In this document: positions 52,174 to 61,054 of the stretch, in pieces | Layout: the number at the start of each line of letters is the position of its first letter | Position numbering within the stretch: the stretch's first letter is position 1 | Assembly (NCBI RefSeq): GCF_026163695.1 | Contig: NZ_JAOTID010000001.1 | Location: forward strand, 558,001 to 622,000 | Direction: 5' to 3' | From: Shumkonia mesophila | Lineage (GTDB): Bacteria; Pseudomonadota; Alphaproteobacteria; Rhodospirillales; Shumkoniaceae | DNA: 64,000 nt | The notes under the pieces: model-generated | What the model saw: the letters and a program-made list of their open reading frames with translations, nothing else | Told to the model about the DNA's origin: nothing | The model's database searches: none | Program-made: the position numbers and the translations under genes

Positions 52174-53667
52174 TTACCGGCCGGCCAGGGGCAGGCGGAC
52201 GATCACCCGCAGGCCGCCCTGCCGGCGGTTTTCGGCTTGCACCGTGCCGTTCAGCGATTCGACGTTGCGCCTGACGATCCACAGCCCGATGCCGAAATGG
52301 GGGCTGCCAGCCTGTCCTGCCGGCCGGTCGGTGACGTAGCGCTCGAAGATGCGCTCCAGCTTGGCCGCCTCGACGCCGGGGCCGTCGTCCTCGATGAACA
52401 CCTCGGCCATGCCGTCGCGATGGCTGGCGGCCACCCCGATCCATCCGCCCTGCGGCGAAAAGCTGTGGGCATTGTCGATGAGGTTCTCGAACACCGTCTC
52501 CAGCATGTCGGGCGTGGCGACCACCGAAAGCCCCGGCTCGATGGTGCGGCGCAGGGCCGGCCCGGTCTCCGCCCACGATTCGGCGTAACCGTCGATGAGC
52601 GAAGCCAGCAGATCGGAAAGGTCGACGGTGTCGCGGCCGGGTTCGATGGCTTCCGCCGTGATCTGATCGAGGCGGCGGGCCGCCGAGACCAGGGTATCCA
52701 GGCGTTCCACCGACTGCTCGATGAGGGCGACCGCGCGCCGGGCGTGGGCATCGTCGGTCAGCGCACGCTTGATCGGTTCGACCGACTGCGAGATGACGGC
52801 GACCGGGGCCTTCAGCGCATGGGCGTTTTCCTCGGCGGTCTGGCGGATGACGCGCGCCGAATCGCCCAACGCCGTTACCATGCGGTCGAACTCCTCGGCG
52901 ACGCCGTCGAGTTCCGGCATGCGGTTGAGGTGGCGGAACGACACCCGGCCGCCCCGCCGGCGTCCGATGAGGCGGGCCAACTCCTCGAAGCGGCGAACGC
53001 TGCGCCAGGCGTCGGCGAACAGCCACACCACCACCAGCGCCATGACCAGATAGATGGCGGCGGCGGCCTGGACCTCGGGGCTGCGCCAGTAGGGGCGGCC
53101 GAGGGAGGACTGCAGGAAGGCGACGTTGCGATAGGCGGTGATCACCACCCAGCAGCCGGACGGGGCGGCGATGGGCGAAAGGGAGGCCAGCAGCTCCTCG
53201 CCGCCGGTCGGCGGTTTGAAGCGCAGGGCCAGCGGCAGGTTGCCCGCGCAGGTGTCGCGCAGCTTATCGAGGATGCCGGTGCCGAGCAGCAGGGCCTGCT
53301 CCTCCTCCAGATAGCCGGCCGGCACCGCCGGCCATGCCGACAGGAAGAAGAACCCCCGGCCGTTGCCCGCCGCCGGGCGGAACAGCACCTTCAGGCTGGC
53401 GTCGCCGGTCTGGCCCAGGGCGGCGACGCGCTCGTTCAAGGACTTCGCGGTCTCAGGCCCGAAGCGCTCGAGCAGGGGCCGGATGGCCTCGCCGACCAGG
53501 CGGCCCTGGTTGCGGACATTCTCCAGCAAAAGGCTGTTCTTGTCGGCGTCGGCGGCCCGGAACTGCAGGTAAAGGACGGCCGGCACCGCCAGGAAGATAA
53601 CCAGCAGCACGCCGATCCGGGCGGCGAAGGTGCGCCGGAAGGGGGAACGGCGCTGTGCCTCGCCCAT
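52174..53667 (-). CDS. two-component sensor histidine kinase, PhoQ/ChvG-like architecture
   Basis: A 497-aa inner-membrane kinase. Two transmembrane helices (about 17-35 and 202-220) enclose a periplasmic sensor domain of about 165 aa with two Cys residues. HAMP-like linker RRFEELARLIG. H-box ENAHALKAPVAVISQSVEPI (phospho-His), N box ENLIDNAHSFSPQGG, G boxes EDDGPGVEAAK and HFGIGLWIVRR. The AHALKAPVAVI box is closer to PhoQ-type than to the common SHELRTPL. It follows the response-regulator gene by 5 bp. Confidence 0.92.
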   Translation of the reverse strand: MGEAQRRSPFRRTFAARIGVLLVIFLAVPAVLYLQFRAADADKNSLLLENVRNQGRLVGEAIRPLLERFGPETAKSLNERVAALGQTGDASLKVLFRPAAGNGRGFFFLSAWPAVPAGYLEEEQALLLGTGILDKLRDTCAGNLPLALRFKPPTGGEELLASLSPIAAPSGCWVVITAYRNVAFLQSSLGRPYWRSPEVQAAAAIYLVMALVVVWLFADAWRSVRRFEELARLIGRRRGGRVSFRHLNRMPELDGVAEEFDRMVTALGDSARVIRQTAEENAHALKAPVAVISQSVEPIKRALTDDAHARRAVALIEQSVERLDTLVSAARRLDQITAEAIEPGRDTVDLSDLLASLIDGYAESWAETGPALRRTIEPGLSVVATPDMLETVFENLIDNAHSFSPQGGWIGVAASHRDGMAEVFIEDDGPGVEAAKLERIFERYVTDRPAGQAGSPHFGIGLWIVRRNVESLNGTVQAENRRQGGLRVIVRLPLAGR

Positions 53668-53672
53668 CCGCC

Positions 53673-54428
53673 CTACTCCCCGTGATCGCGCCAGCGGTAA
53701 CCGAAGCCGGGATAGTTCTCGATGGCCTCGAAGGCGGAATCGATGTCGCGGAACTTCTGGCGGATGCGCTTGATGAAGGTGCGGACGTTCTGGCGATAGC
53801 CGTCGGGGCCCTGGCCGGCGGTAAAGCCCTCGCCGCGCACCAGGTCGTAGATGTCGCGATAGCGCACGTCGCGGCCAGCCCGCCCGGCCATCAGGGCGAC
53901 GATGCGGAACTCGCTGACGGTCAGCGGCACCTCGGTGTCCTGCCAGAGGGCGCGATGCGATCCGCGGTGCAGCGTCAACGGCCCGACACGCGTCGCATCG
54001 GCGTCGCCCACGACCTCTTCGGCGGGCTGGGCGCGCTGCTTGGAGCCGGCGACGATCAGCTCGATGCGCCGTTTCAGGATGGCGAAGCTGCGCGACTTCT
54101 CGATGAAGTCGACGGCGCCCCCCAGAAGGGCCGCCTCCTCGTAAATCTGTTCGGTCAACACGGTCAGGAAGATCACCGGAACGGCCAGCGGCGCCTCGCG
54201 CAGGTGACGCAGCACCTCGATGCCGTTCATTCCCGGCATCTTCCAGTCGAGCAGCACCAGGTCGGCGTCGGCGTCGTCGTTCAGGGCCTCAAGCGCACTC
54301 GGGCCATCGGCGAAGGTGCGCACCTCATAGCCGGCATCGAGCAGGTTCTGGGCAACCGACTCGCGGAACAGATCGTCGTCGTCGATGACGACGATGCACG
54401 CCTTCACATCGTCCTCTCCGTCGTTCAT
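53673..54428 (-). CDS. OmpR-family response regulator
   Basis: A 251-aa protein. The receiver (about 10-130) has acidic pocket VVIDDDDLF, phospho-Asp in LVLLDWKMPGMNG, Thr in IFLTVLTEQ and a conserved Lys in FIEKSRSF. The winged-helix DNA-binding domain (about 150-250) has LTVSEFRIVALMAGRAGRDV, YRDIYDLVRGEGFTAG, QNVRTFIKRIRQKFRDID and YPGFGYRW. It is coupled to the upstream lipoprotein gene (ATGA overlap 54425-54428) and to the kinase downstream, forming one operon. The 54428 start gives the standard N-terminus. Confidence 0.93.
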   Translation of the reverse strand: MNDGEDDVKACIVVIDDDDLFRESVAQNLLDAGYEVRTFADGPSALEALNDDADADLVLLDWKMPGMNGIEVLRHLREAPLAVPVIFLTVLTEQIYEEAALLGGAVDFIEKSRSFAILKRRIELIVAGSKQRAQPAEEVVGDADATRVGPLTLHRGSHRALWQDTEVPLTVSEFRIVALMAGRAGRDVRYRDIYDLVRGEGFTAGQGPDGYRQNVRTFIKRIRQKFRDIDSAFEAIENYPGFGYRWRDHGE

Positions 54429-54925
54429 CGGCGGCGGTCCATGATCTGCTTCAGGCAAATATTCAGCGCCGGGTCGCCCTTGACGCCGTCCGTCGTGCTG
54501 ACGTCGTAGGCGAGCGCCCGGAAGTTCCGGCTTTCCATGTCCATGTAGAAGAAAAGATCGAGCGCGCAGGTGCCCTCCCGGTATCCCCAGACGGTGGCCG
54601 GCGGCTCCTCATGCAGGGTATCGGCAGTGCCGAGCAGGCGGGCCACCTCTTCCTCGCTTAAGCCCACCAGCTCGGGCAGGGTCAGGCTGGGAGCCGGCTT
54701 CGCGGGGGCCGGCTTTGCCGGTGCCGGTTTGACCGGCGGCGGGGTGAACGGCCTCAGGCCGGCCGGTGCCGGTTCGTCCGGCGCCGGTTCGGCGGCAGGC
54801 GGGCCGGCTGGCGGCGCGCCCAGCCGATCGAAGAGCGGCGCGCAGCCGCTCGCCATGAGCACGAGCAAACCCAAGGCCGAAACCAAACCCCCGCGCAGAC
54901 GATATGACAAAGGATGGTGTCCCAA
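54425..54925 (-). CDS. proline-rich lipoprotein, first gene of a two-component operon
   Basis: About 166 aa. A hydrophobic signal ends in lipobox LMASGC (Cys28), followed by a long Pro/Ala-rich linker with repeated PAPAKPAPAKPAPS, then a domain containing LPELVGLSEEEVARLLGTAD and VWGYREGTCALDLFFYMDME, reminiscent of SmpA/BamE-like folds. The first codon of the frame is TTG 54925 with no clear ribosome site; TTG 54910 is an alternative. It may act as periplasmic sensor or accessory of the kinase with which it shares the operon. Confidence 0.75.
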   Translation of the reverse strand: MGHHPLSYRLRGGLVSALGLLVLMASGCAPLFDRLGAPPAGPPAAEPAPDEPAPAGLRPFTPPPVKPAPAKPAPAKPAPSLTLPELVGLSEEEVARLLGTADTLHEEPPATVWGYREGTCALDLFFYMDMESRNFRALAYDVSTTDGVKGDPALNICLKQIMDRRR

Positions 54926-55025
54926 TCATTGCAATACGGGAGCCAGGCCCGCATGCCCTCCCCCAACGAAGCTTGGCCATAAAAAACGATTTTGCAAGGG
55001 GATAATACGCATGGTTTCCAATTGG

Positions 55026-55790
55026 TTACAGGCCCTTGCCCGGCATCGGCCAAGCCACCATCGAGCGCCGATGGCCGGCGTGGCCGATGTTCCAGGCCAG
55101 CCGTTCGCTTCGCCATCCGCCCTCCGCCAGCAGGGCGGCCAGTCCGTCGGGCGTGTAGGAGGTGAAGCCCAGGCGCTGGCGGATCTTGCGGTAGTCCGAC
55201 AGCCAGGTGCGGGCGAGGCCGGCCAGCGCCGCCAGCAGGAAGCCGTTGCCGGCGGCGAAGGTCAGCAGGGCGACGACGTCCTTGATCATGCCGGCCTCGG
55301 GTCCGACGATGTCGCCGATCACCAGGCGGCCGCCCGGCGACAGAAGCGGGCGCAGGGCGGCCAGCAACGCGGCCAGGGCAGCGCGGTCGAGATACTGGAT
55401 CACCGAAATCAGCAGCACCAGATCGCAGCTTTCGGCCGGCAACGCCCGCCATCCGGCCTCGTCGAGCACCGCGACGCCGTCCATGCCCGCGAAGCGGCGG
55501 GCCAGCCCGGCGCGGCGGGCTGGCGCCTGTTCGAACAGCAGCACGCGCCCGCCCCGCTTGACCAGGGCGGGGGCCATCAGGGCGTCGCCGCAGCCGTAAT
55601 CCATCAGGGTGAAGGGACCCGGCGGCAACAGGGGGGCGATGTCGGCAAACAGGCGCCGATAATGGGCCTCGACGTGCCGGCGGTTGACATAGATGGAATG
55701 TTCGGCGTCCCAGAAATCCAGCCAGCTGGCGACGCTGCCCGCCTCTTCGCCGTCGCCGATATCGGCCTGCCTCGCTTTTTCGTTCGCCAT
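55026..55790 (-). CDS. class I SAM-dependent methyltransferase
   Basis: A 254-aa cytoplasmic enzyme. Rossmann motif I is FTLMDYGCGDALMAPALVKR, motif II VLLFEQAP, and post-motifs LVLLISVIQYLDRAALAALL and LLSPGGRLVIGDIVGPEAGM, typical of Methyltransf_11/25 folds. The substrate is unknown. It lies 8 bp after the deacetylase gene in the same direction and next to a GT2 glycosyltransferase, so modification of a glycan or lipid is plausible. Confidence 0.85.
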   Translation of the reverse strand: MANEKARQADIGDGEEAGSVASWLDFWDAEHSIYVNRRHVEAHYRRLFADIAPLLPPGPFTLMDYGCGDALMAPALVKRGGRVLLFEQAPARRAGLARRFAGMDGVAVLDEAGWRALPAESCDLVLLISVIQYLDRAALAALLAALRPLLSPGGRLVIGDIVGPEAGMIKDVVALLTFAAGNGFLLAALAGLARTWLSDYRKIRQRLGFTSYTPDGLAALLAEGGWRSERLAWNIGHAGHRRSMVAWPMPGKGL

Positions 55791-55798
55791 TTTCCCCC

Positions 55799-56701
55799 TC
55801 AGCCCTTCCCGTCCAGCCGTTCCGGCGGCACGAGGACGACCCGCGTCTCGTCGAGCAGCCGGGGCAGTCCGTGGCCGGCCAGGAAGGCGTATTCGTCCTC
55901 GCGCGGCGTGGTCAGCGGATCGGCGGCGATCAGCTGGGCGTCGACCGATCCGGGATGGCACATGATCAGCGTCCCCGGGCGGGCGGTCGCCAGCCAGGCC
56001 CGAAGCTGGTCGCCGAAGGGCCGGCGCTCGGCGGGGCCGCGCACGCCGGCGAAATGGGGGTTGCCGGGTACGCCCGCGGCTTGCCCGAGTCGGGCCCAGG
56101 CACCGCCGAGGGCGGAAATCACCAGTGCCCGGGGCACCGCGACGCCGGCCCGCGCGATGTCCGCCGCCGGCCGCACGCAATAGCGCACCCGGGTACGATG
56201 GGGGCGAAGGCGGCGGTCGTAAAGGTCGAGCAAGGCGCGGCGGACGACCGGCAGCTGATGGGCATGCTGATGGCCGTCGACAAAGGCGGGGGGGCCGCCC
56301 CACGCCGCCTCGAAGCCGTCGAGCTGGCGCTCCATCTCGGCCGCGATTTCGGCCCCGTCGAGGGCCCGCGCCATGGCCAGGCCCAGCATCTTCGGCAGCG
56401 ACGGCAGGCGGCCCCGCGGCGCCGTACGCGGCATCGCGGCCAGCGGGGCCTGGTCGGTGAGCACCAGGTGGAGGCCGACCTCGAAACCCCCGTTGGCGCC
56501 GGCCAGCGCCTTCAGCTTTTCCGCTTCTTCCGGCCAGTACGGACTCGCCGCCATGCAGCTCGTCGCCGTCAGCCGGCTGCGGGCCAGCAGGTCGCGCACC
56601 GCCGCCCCGACGCCGGGCGCGATGCCGTAGTCGTCGGCACATAGCGCGACCTGCAACTCGCTCGCACTATCGGCGGCTGCAAAAGCCGGACGCCGATTCA
56701 T
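55799..56701 (-). CDS. ChbG/HpnK-family carbohydrate or hopanoid deacetylase
   Basis: A 300-aa protein of the YdjC/ChbG family. Motifs: LCADDYGIAPGVGAAVRDLL (metal-binding Asp pair), FEVGLHLVLTDQAPL (His), FVDGHQHAHQLPVVRRALLD (HQH metal site), and CHPGSVDAQL near the C-terminus. Members deacetylate chitooligosaccharides (ChbG) or process hopanoid glycosyl intermediates (HpnK). The adjacent GT2 and membrane protein genes favour a lipid-linked sugar substrate, but this is inference. AAGGAG 8 nt before ATG 56701. Confidence 0.88.
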   Translation of the reverse strand: MNRRPAFAAADSASELQVALCADDYGIAPGVGAAVRDLLARSRLTATSCMAASPYWPEEAEKLKALAGANGGFEVGLHLVLTDQAPLAAMPRTAPRGRLPSLPKMLGLAMARALDGAEIAAEMERQLDGFEAAWGGPPAFVDGHQHAHQLPVVRRALLDLYDRRLRPHRTRVRYCVRPAADIARAGVAVPRALVISALGGAWARLGQAAGVPGNPHFAGVRGPAERRPFGDQLRAWLATARPGTLIMCHPGSVDAQLIAADPLTTPREDEYAFLAGHGLPRLLDETRVVLVPPERLDGKG

Positions 56702-56823
56702 CGATGAGTCTCCTTGGCGCGGACCGAAAGCCGTTCTATATACTGCGGCTTGCCCATTGGGCATACGGGCGACATCATCGCCCCAAAAAATGACGGATTT
56801 GCGGGGAACGAGACAAAGTTGCC

Positions 56824-57846
56824 ATGGCGGCGCCTGAAAATGGGTCGGACCGGCCGGGGATGACGTCTCCGGTGCTGTCGGTGGTGGTGCCTTTCTACAA
56901 CGAGGGAGACAACGTGGACTCCCTCTTTGCCCGCCTCGTGCCGGTGCTCGAGGAGACCGGCGAGCCGTGGGAGATCGTCTGCGTCAACGACGGCAGCGCC
57001 GACGACACCCTGGGCCGCCTGCTGGCGCGGCGGGCCGGTGAACCGCGCATCGCCATCGTCGACTTCTCGCGCAACTTCGGCAAGGAATGCGCCCTGTCGG
57101 CGGGCCTGAGCCAGGCCCGCGGGCGGGCGGTGGTCGTTCTCGACGCCGACCTTCAGCATCCGCCCGAGGCCATTCCCGCCCTTCTCGCCAAATGGCGGGA
57201 GGGCTACGAGATGGTCTACGCCATGCGCCACGCCCGCACCGGCCAGGGGCGCCTCTACCGTCTGGCAGCACGGACCTTCTATGCCGTCATGGGCCGGGTG
57301 TCCGACGTGAACCTGCCGGCCGAGGTCGGCGATTTCCGGCTGCTCGACCGCCGGGTGGTCGACGTCATCAACGCCATGCCCGAGCGCTCGCGCTTCATGA
57401 AGGGCATTTTCTCGTGGGTGGGCTTCCGCCAGACCGGCGTCGTCTATCACCAGGAGGCGCGCTCGAGCGGCGGCTCCAGGTGGCGGTTCCTGCCGCTGCT
57501 CAGATTCGCCATCGACGGGTTGACCGCCTTCTCGACCTTTCCGCTCACCGTGTGGGGCCTGATTGGCGCCGCCGTTTCGGGCATATCGTTCCTTTACATC
57601 CTGGTTCGCCTGATCCGCGTCGCCTTCCTGGGAATCGACGTCCCGGGTTATGAATCCCTGATCGTCGCCATTCTTTTCCTGGGCGGCGTGCAGCTGATCA
57701 GCCTGGGCGTTCTCGGCAGCTATCTCGGCCGGGTGTTCGAGGAAGTGAAACGGCGCCCGCTTTACATCGTGCGCCAGGTTTACGCCGGCCCGGCGGCCGC
57801 CTCCGAGGCGGAGCCCCGGCAACAGAGCGTGCAAAGAACATCATGA
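56824..57846 (+). CDS. GT2 glycosyltransferase (ArnC/GtrB/DPM1-like) with membrane anchor
   Basis: 340 aa. An N-terminal GT-A domain: SVVVPFYNEGDNVDSLFARL, the DGSADDTLG site, RNFGKECALSAGLSQARGRA, and the DXD motif in VVLDADLQHPPEAIP. Two C-terminal transmembrane helices (about 237-258 and 275-297) are typical of enzymes that load a sugar onto polyprenyl phosphate, such as ArnC, GtrB and dolichol-phosphate mannose synthase. It is divergent from the deacetylase and overlaps the polytopic gene by 4 bp (57843-57846). Confidence 0.92.
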   Translation: MAAPENGSDRPGMTSPVLSVVVPFYNEGDNVDSLFARLVPVLEETGEPWEIVCVNDGSADDTLGRLLARRAGEPRIAIVDFSRNFGKECALSAGLSQARGRAVVVLDADLQHPPEAIPALLAKWREGYEMVYAMRHARTGQGRLYRLAARTFYAVMGRVSDVNLPAEVGDFRLLDRRVVDVINAMPERSRFMKGIFSWVGFRQTGVVYHQEARSSGGSRWRFLPLLRFAIDGLTAFSTFPLTVWGLIGAAVSGISFLYILVRLIRVAFLGIDVPGYESLIVAILFLGGVQLISLGVLGSYLGRVFEEVKRRPLYIVRQVYAGPAAASEAEPRQQSVQRTS

Positions 57847-59261
57847 TGCGGGCCACGGACTTTCCGCCCACGCAAGGGACCCTCCGGTGGCGGCGCATGG
57901 CGCCGCCGCTGCTGGCCATCGCCGTGGCGACCGGCATATTGATGGTGCCGGCGCTGTGGAACGGATCCGTCCTCTTTTACTGGGACAGCGTCGATTACGT
58001 CTATCTGCCGTTCACCGGCGAGCTGCCGATGTATCGCACCATGCCCTACGGGGTGTTCACCGGCATCGGCCGGCTGGCCGGCACGCTGTGGGCGGTGGCG
58101 GCGGCCCAGGCCTTTCTCGTCGCCTACATGCTGCACGAGGCCCTGACGGCGTTCGCGCCGCGCCCGGCGTGGCGTCTGTTGCCGCCGCTGGTGCTGCTGC
58201 TGTCGGTGGTTACGGCCCTGCCGTGGCGGGCCGGCCAGATCATGCCCGACGTCTTCACCGGCATGGCCATTCTCGGCATTGCCTCGTTGAGCTTCGAGCG
58301 CGGGCGCCTCAGCCGGCTGCGGCGCGCCGGCATCGCCGCCGTCACGGCCGGGGCCATCGCCATGCACACGACGCACATCGCGGTGGCGGCGGGCCTGGTG
58401 GTGGCGCTGGCCGGGCTCGGCTGGCTGCTGCGCCGCCGCTGGCCGGATCTCAAGCCACGCATCGGCCTGGCGGCGGCCACGGTGGCGATGGGGATCAGCC
58501 TGGTGGTCGGCATCCACTGGGTGACCGTCGGGCGGCCCTTCATCACCCAGCCGGCGGCCATGCTGATGCTGGCCCGTCTGGTTCAGGACGGCATCGCCAA
58601 GCGCTTCCTCGACGATCACTGCCCGGCCGGCTCGCCCTATCGGCTGTGCCGCTTCCGCGCCAGCCTGCCCAAAACCGCGAATTCCTTCCTGTGGGAAGGC
58701 AACACCATTCCCAACCGGCTCGGCGGCTGGAAGGCCATGGAAGGCGAGGCGACCGAGATTATCACCGAGTCGCTGGAGGAATATCCCCTCCTGCACATCG
58801 AGACGGCGGCCCGTCTGACCGCCGAGCAGGCCCTGATGTTCCGCACCGGCGACGGCATGGTGCGCGACGTTGGCTGGCTGATCAACGACACGCTCCGGCG
58901 CTATTACCCCGACGGCTATCGCGAATTCAAGGAATCGCAACAGAACGCCGGCATCGACTTCAAGACGATGAACGGCGTTCACGTGACGGTCCAGGCGGCG
59001 GCCCAGATTCTTCTGCTGGGCGTCCTTGTCGTGGCGTGGCGCCGGCGCGACCGGCTGTCCTTCGGACTGGCGGTGGCCATCCTGCTGACACTGCTGGGCA
59101 ACGCCTTCGTGTGCGGCGCGCTGTCCAACCCGAACGACCGCTACCAGAACCGCATCGCCTGGTTGGCGGTGATGGTGGTGGCGGTGGGCGCGGCGCGCCT
59201 GCGCCGCTCCGACGAGGTCTCGCCGACCCACGGCCTTGCCGCTGGCGTTGGGACGTCTTGA
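57843..59261 (+). CDS. polytopic membrane protein, possible GT-C-type sugar transferase
   Basis: A 472-aa protein with about nine to ten transmembrane helices and a large periplasmic insertion near residues 245-365 (FLDDHCPAGSPYRLCRFRAS). An acidic residue pair lies in the first loop (FYWDSVDYVYLP), the position where GT-C transferases hold their catalytic Asp. Partnership with a polyprenyl-phosphate GT2 enzyme by a 4-bp overlap is the usual arrangement for GtrB plus a specific GT-C glycosyltransferase. I do not recognise the exact family. Confidence 0.75.
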   Translation: MMRATDFPPTQGTLRWRRMAPPLLAIAVATGILMVPALWNGSVLFYWDSVDYVYLPFTGELPMYRTMPYGVFTGIGRLAGTLWAVAAAQAFLVAYMLHEALTAFAPRPAWRLLPPLVLLLSVVTALPWRAGQIMPDVFTGMAILGIASLSFERGRLSRLRRAGIAAVTAGAIAMHTTHIAVAAGLVVALAGLGWLLRRRWPDLKPRIGLAAATVAMGISLVVGIHWVTVGRPFITQPAAMLMLARLVQDGIAKRFLDDHCPAGSPYRLCRFRASLPKTANSFLWEGNTIPNRLGGWKAMEGEATEIITESLEEYPLLHIETAARLTAEQALMFRTGDGMVRDVGWLINDTLRRYYPDGYREFKESQQNAGIDFKTMNGVHVTVQAAAQILLLGVLVVAWRRRDRLSFGLAVAILLTLLGNAFVCGALSNPNDRYQNRIAWLAVMVVAVGAARLRRSDEVSPTHGLAAGVGTS

Positions 59262-59348
59262 GCGCCTGCCGCGATATCGCCCGATCGGTGCCACAGAAAA
59301 GACGGATTTGACGCTCAGGCTGCCCCCTTCGCACCCTGGGGGTTTTCA

Positions 59349-59543
59349 ATGACTCAATACGATCCGGCCGCGATTGCCACGCAGCTCGTTCAGGAGCACG
59401 GCCTCGAGGAGGCCATCGCGGCAGCGACCGAAGGCATTCTGTACTCGCAGGAGGCGGGTGACTTCTACGCGCTCAGCGTCTGGCGGGAAGTGCGGCGCCA
59501 TTTGCGCTCCCGCCATCGCGACGAGGACGAACGGTCGCACTGA
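59349..59543 (+). CDS. small hypothetical protein
   Basis: A 64-aa helical protein: MTQYDPAAIATQLVQEHGLE, with EAIAAATEGILYSQEAGDFY and a charged tail RRHLRSRHRDEDERSH. No membrane segment. Composition and codon bias look coding. Ribosome site weak. Followed by two other small hypothetical genes in the same direction; they may be one transcription unit. I do not recognise the family. Confidence 0.55.
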   Translation: MTQYDPAAIATQLVQEHGLEEAIAAATEGILYSQEAGDFYALSVWREVRRHLRSRHRDEDERSH

Positions 59544-59622
59544 CCGACTTGGGCCTGCCCGGCCATGGCACATCCCTTGCTTGATGCAGGGACGTGGATG
59601 TCGTTTGGCAAGGAATGGCCGC

Positions 59623-59814
59623 GTGAACCAAGTTTCGACTGGCGAAGAGCGATGCAATCCGGATGGCGATCCGGAAAGCGTCGAGATCGACCGCCTGTTG
59701 CGCACCGCCGCCTATTACGAACGTCTTGGCTGCGTCAACGTGGCGATGGCGCTGAGGGCGCTGGCCCAGGCCAAAAGGCAGCGCGGCAAAGGCGGCGGCC
59801 TGACGGCGGCTTGA
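59623..59814 (+). CDS. small hypothetical protein
   Basis: A 63-aa helical protein starting at GTG 59623, with AAGGA 8 nt upstream. The main part is ESVEIDRLLRTAAYYERLGC, then VNVAMALRALAQAKRQRG. An ATG further upstream (59584) would add 13 codons but has no ribosome site. Unknown function. The helix content resembles small adaptor proteins. Confidence 0.5.
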   Translation: MNQVSTGEERCNPDGDPESVEIDRLLRTAAYYERLGCVNVAMALRALAQAKRQRGKGGGLTAA

Positions 59815-59905
59815 GGCGGCACCATAGGGGAATAACCGGGGTTGAAAGCCGGGACGGGCACCCTTTATCGTTGCGCGACTGAAGGAAACCGCGCAGGGAT
59901 GAAAG

Positions 59906-60220
59906 ATGTCGGATCGGCTGAAAACCCCCTCCGGCGGCGGGGTTCGGCCCGAGCCACGGTCGGCCGAGGACCATGGCGCCGGGTCGGATCGCCAGCAACC
60001 CGACAGGCCGCCGCAATCCCGCAAAATGCACTATGGCGTCCTGTTGTCCACCGCCCGCACGGTGGTCTCGATCGAGGCGTGGCTGGAGCCGAGGTGCGAA
60101 GGCGACTGGACGATCATTCTCGACGGGATCGACGAGGACAACTTTCTGAAAAAGCGCCTGCGCATCCTGTTCGAACTGGAATCGGACAAGCAAGCCTTCA
60201 TTGCCGACTTCCGCCGGTAA
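59906..60220 (+). CDS. small hypothetical protein
   Basis: 104 aa. The first 40 residues are disordered (Pro, Arg, Asp, Gly). The rest forms a compact domain: MHYGVLLSTARTVVSIEAWL, EGDWTIILDGIDEDNFLKKR and LRILFELESDKQAFIADF. The true start may be the internal Met at about residue 41. No family recognised. It converges with the FabG-like gene, 19 bp apart. Confidence 0.55.
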   Translation: MSDRLKTPSGGGVRPEPRSAEDHGAGSDRQQPDRPPQSRKMHYGVLLSTARTVVSIEAWLEPRCEGDWTIILDGIDEDNFLKKRLRILFELESDKQAFIADFRR

Positions 60221-60239
60221 CCGAATCGGCGGCCGGACC

Positions 60240-60965
60240 CTACCCGCGGCTGCGGGCGTAACCGCCGTCGATGAGAATGTTCTGGCCGGTGATGTAGGTG
60301 TTCTCGGGGCCGGTCAGGAAAGCGACCAGGCCGGCGATCTCCTCGACGGTGCCGGTCCGCCGGACCGGAACGCGCGTCGCCAGTTCGGCCAGCGCCTTCT
60401 CGCCCAGGTTCTTGACCGACAGATCGGTGCGGATGAAGCCCGGCGCCACGCAGTTGGCCAGGATGCCCGCCTTGGCGACGTCGGCGGCCAGCGAGGCGGT
60501 CATGCCGTCGATGGCGAACTTGCTGGCCCCGTAGGCCGCGCGGTGTTCCTTGGCGGTGACCCCCCACAGGGATGAGATGTTGACGATCCGCCCCCACCCC
60601 TTGCCCTTCATCGCCGGGATGACCGCCTTGCACAGCAGGAACGGCGCCATCAGGTTGACCCGCAGGACGCGCTCGAAGTCTTCCAGCGCATAGGTTTCGA
60701 ACGGACCGACCTTATTGGTACCGGCGTTGTTCACCAGGATGTCGAAGCCCTTGGCGCCGACGACGTCGGCAAACGCAATCGAGGCCTCGCGGTCGGCGAA
60801 GTCGACGGCCAGGTAGCGGCATCCCTCGGGCGGCGTGCCGTCGGGGCGGGTGCCGGTCACGGTCACCTCGGCCCCTCCGTCGCGCAGGCGTTCGGCGGTG
60901 GCGCGGCCGATGCCGCGGGTGCCGCCGGTGACCAGGGCGCTGAGGCCGGCGTGGGATGGGGCCAT
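60240..60965 (-). CDS. FabG-like short-chain dehydrogenase
   Basis: A 241-aa classical SDR. ALVTGGTRGIGRATAERL cofactor motif, ILVNNAGTNKVG, the catalytic Ser in NISSLWGV, YGASKFA (Tyr-Lys) and the C-terminal ITGQNILIDGGYA that is typical of 3-oxoacyl-ACP reductase relatives. The extra WGVTAKEHRAA loop suggests a specialised sugar or acyl substrate rather than the housekeeping FabG. The role is open. Confidence 0.88.
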   Translation of the reverse strand: MAPSHAGLSALVTGGTRGIGRATAERLRDGGAEVTVTGTRPDGTPPEGCRYLAVDFADREASIAFADVVGAKGFDILVNNAGTNKVGPFETYALEDFERVLRVNLMAPFLLCKAVIPAMKGKGWGRIVNISSLWGVTAKEHRAAYGASKFAIDGMTASLAADVAKAGILANCVAPGFIRTDLSVKNLGEKALAELATRVPVRRTGTVEEIAGLVAFLTGPENTYITGQNILIDGGYARSRG

Positions 60966-61054
60966 GGGTTCTCTCCTTCGTTGATGACGGCGGTGCCCAT
61001 CATCGGCACTCGCGGCCCGAAGGTAAACCCTCGATCCCCTCTCCGGCCTCGCCG

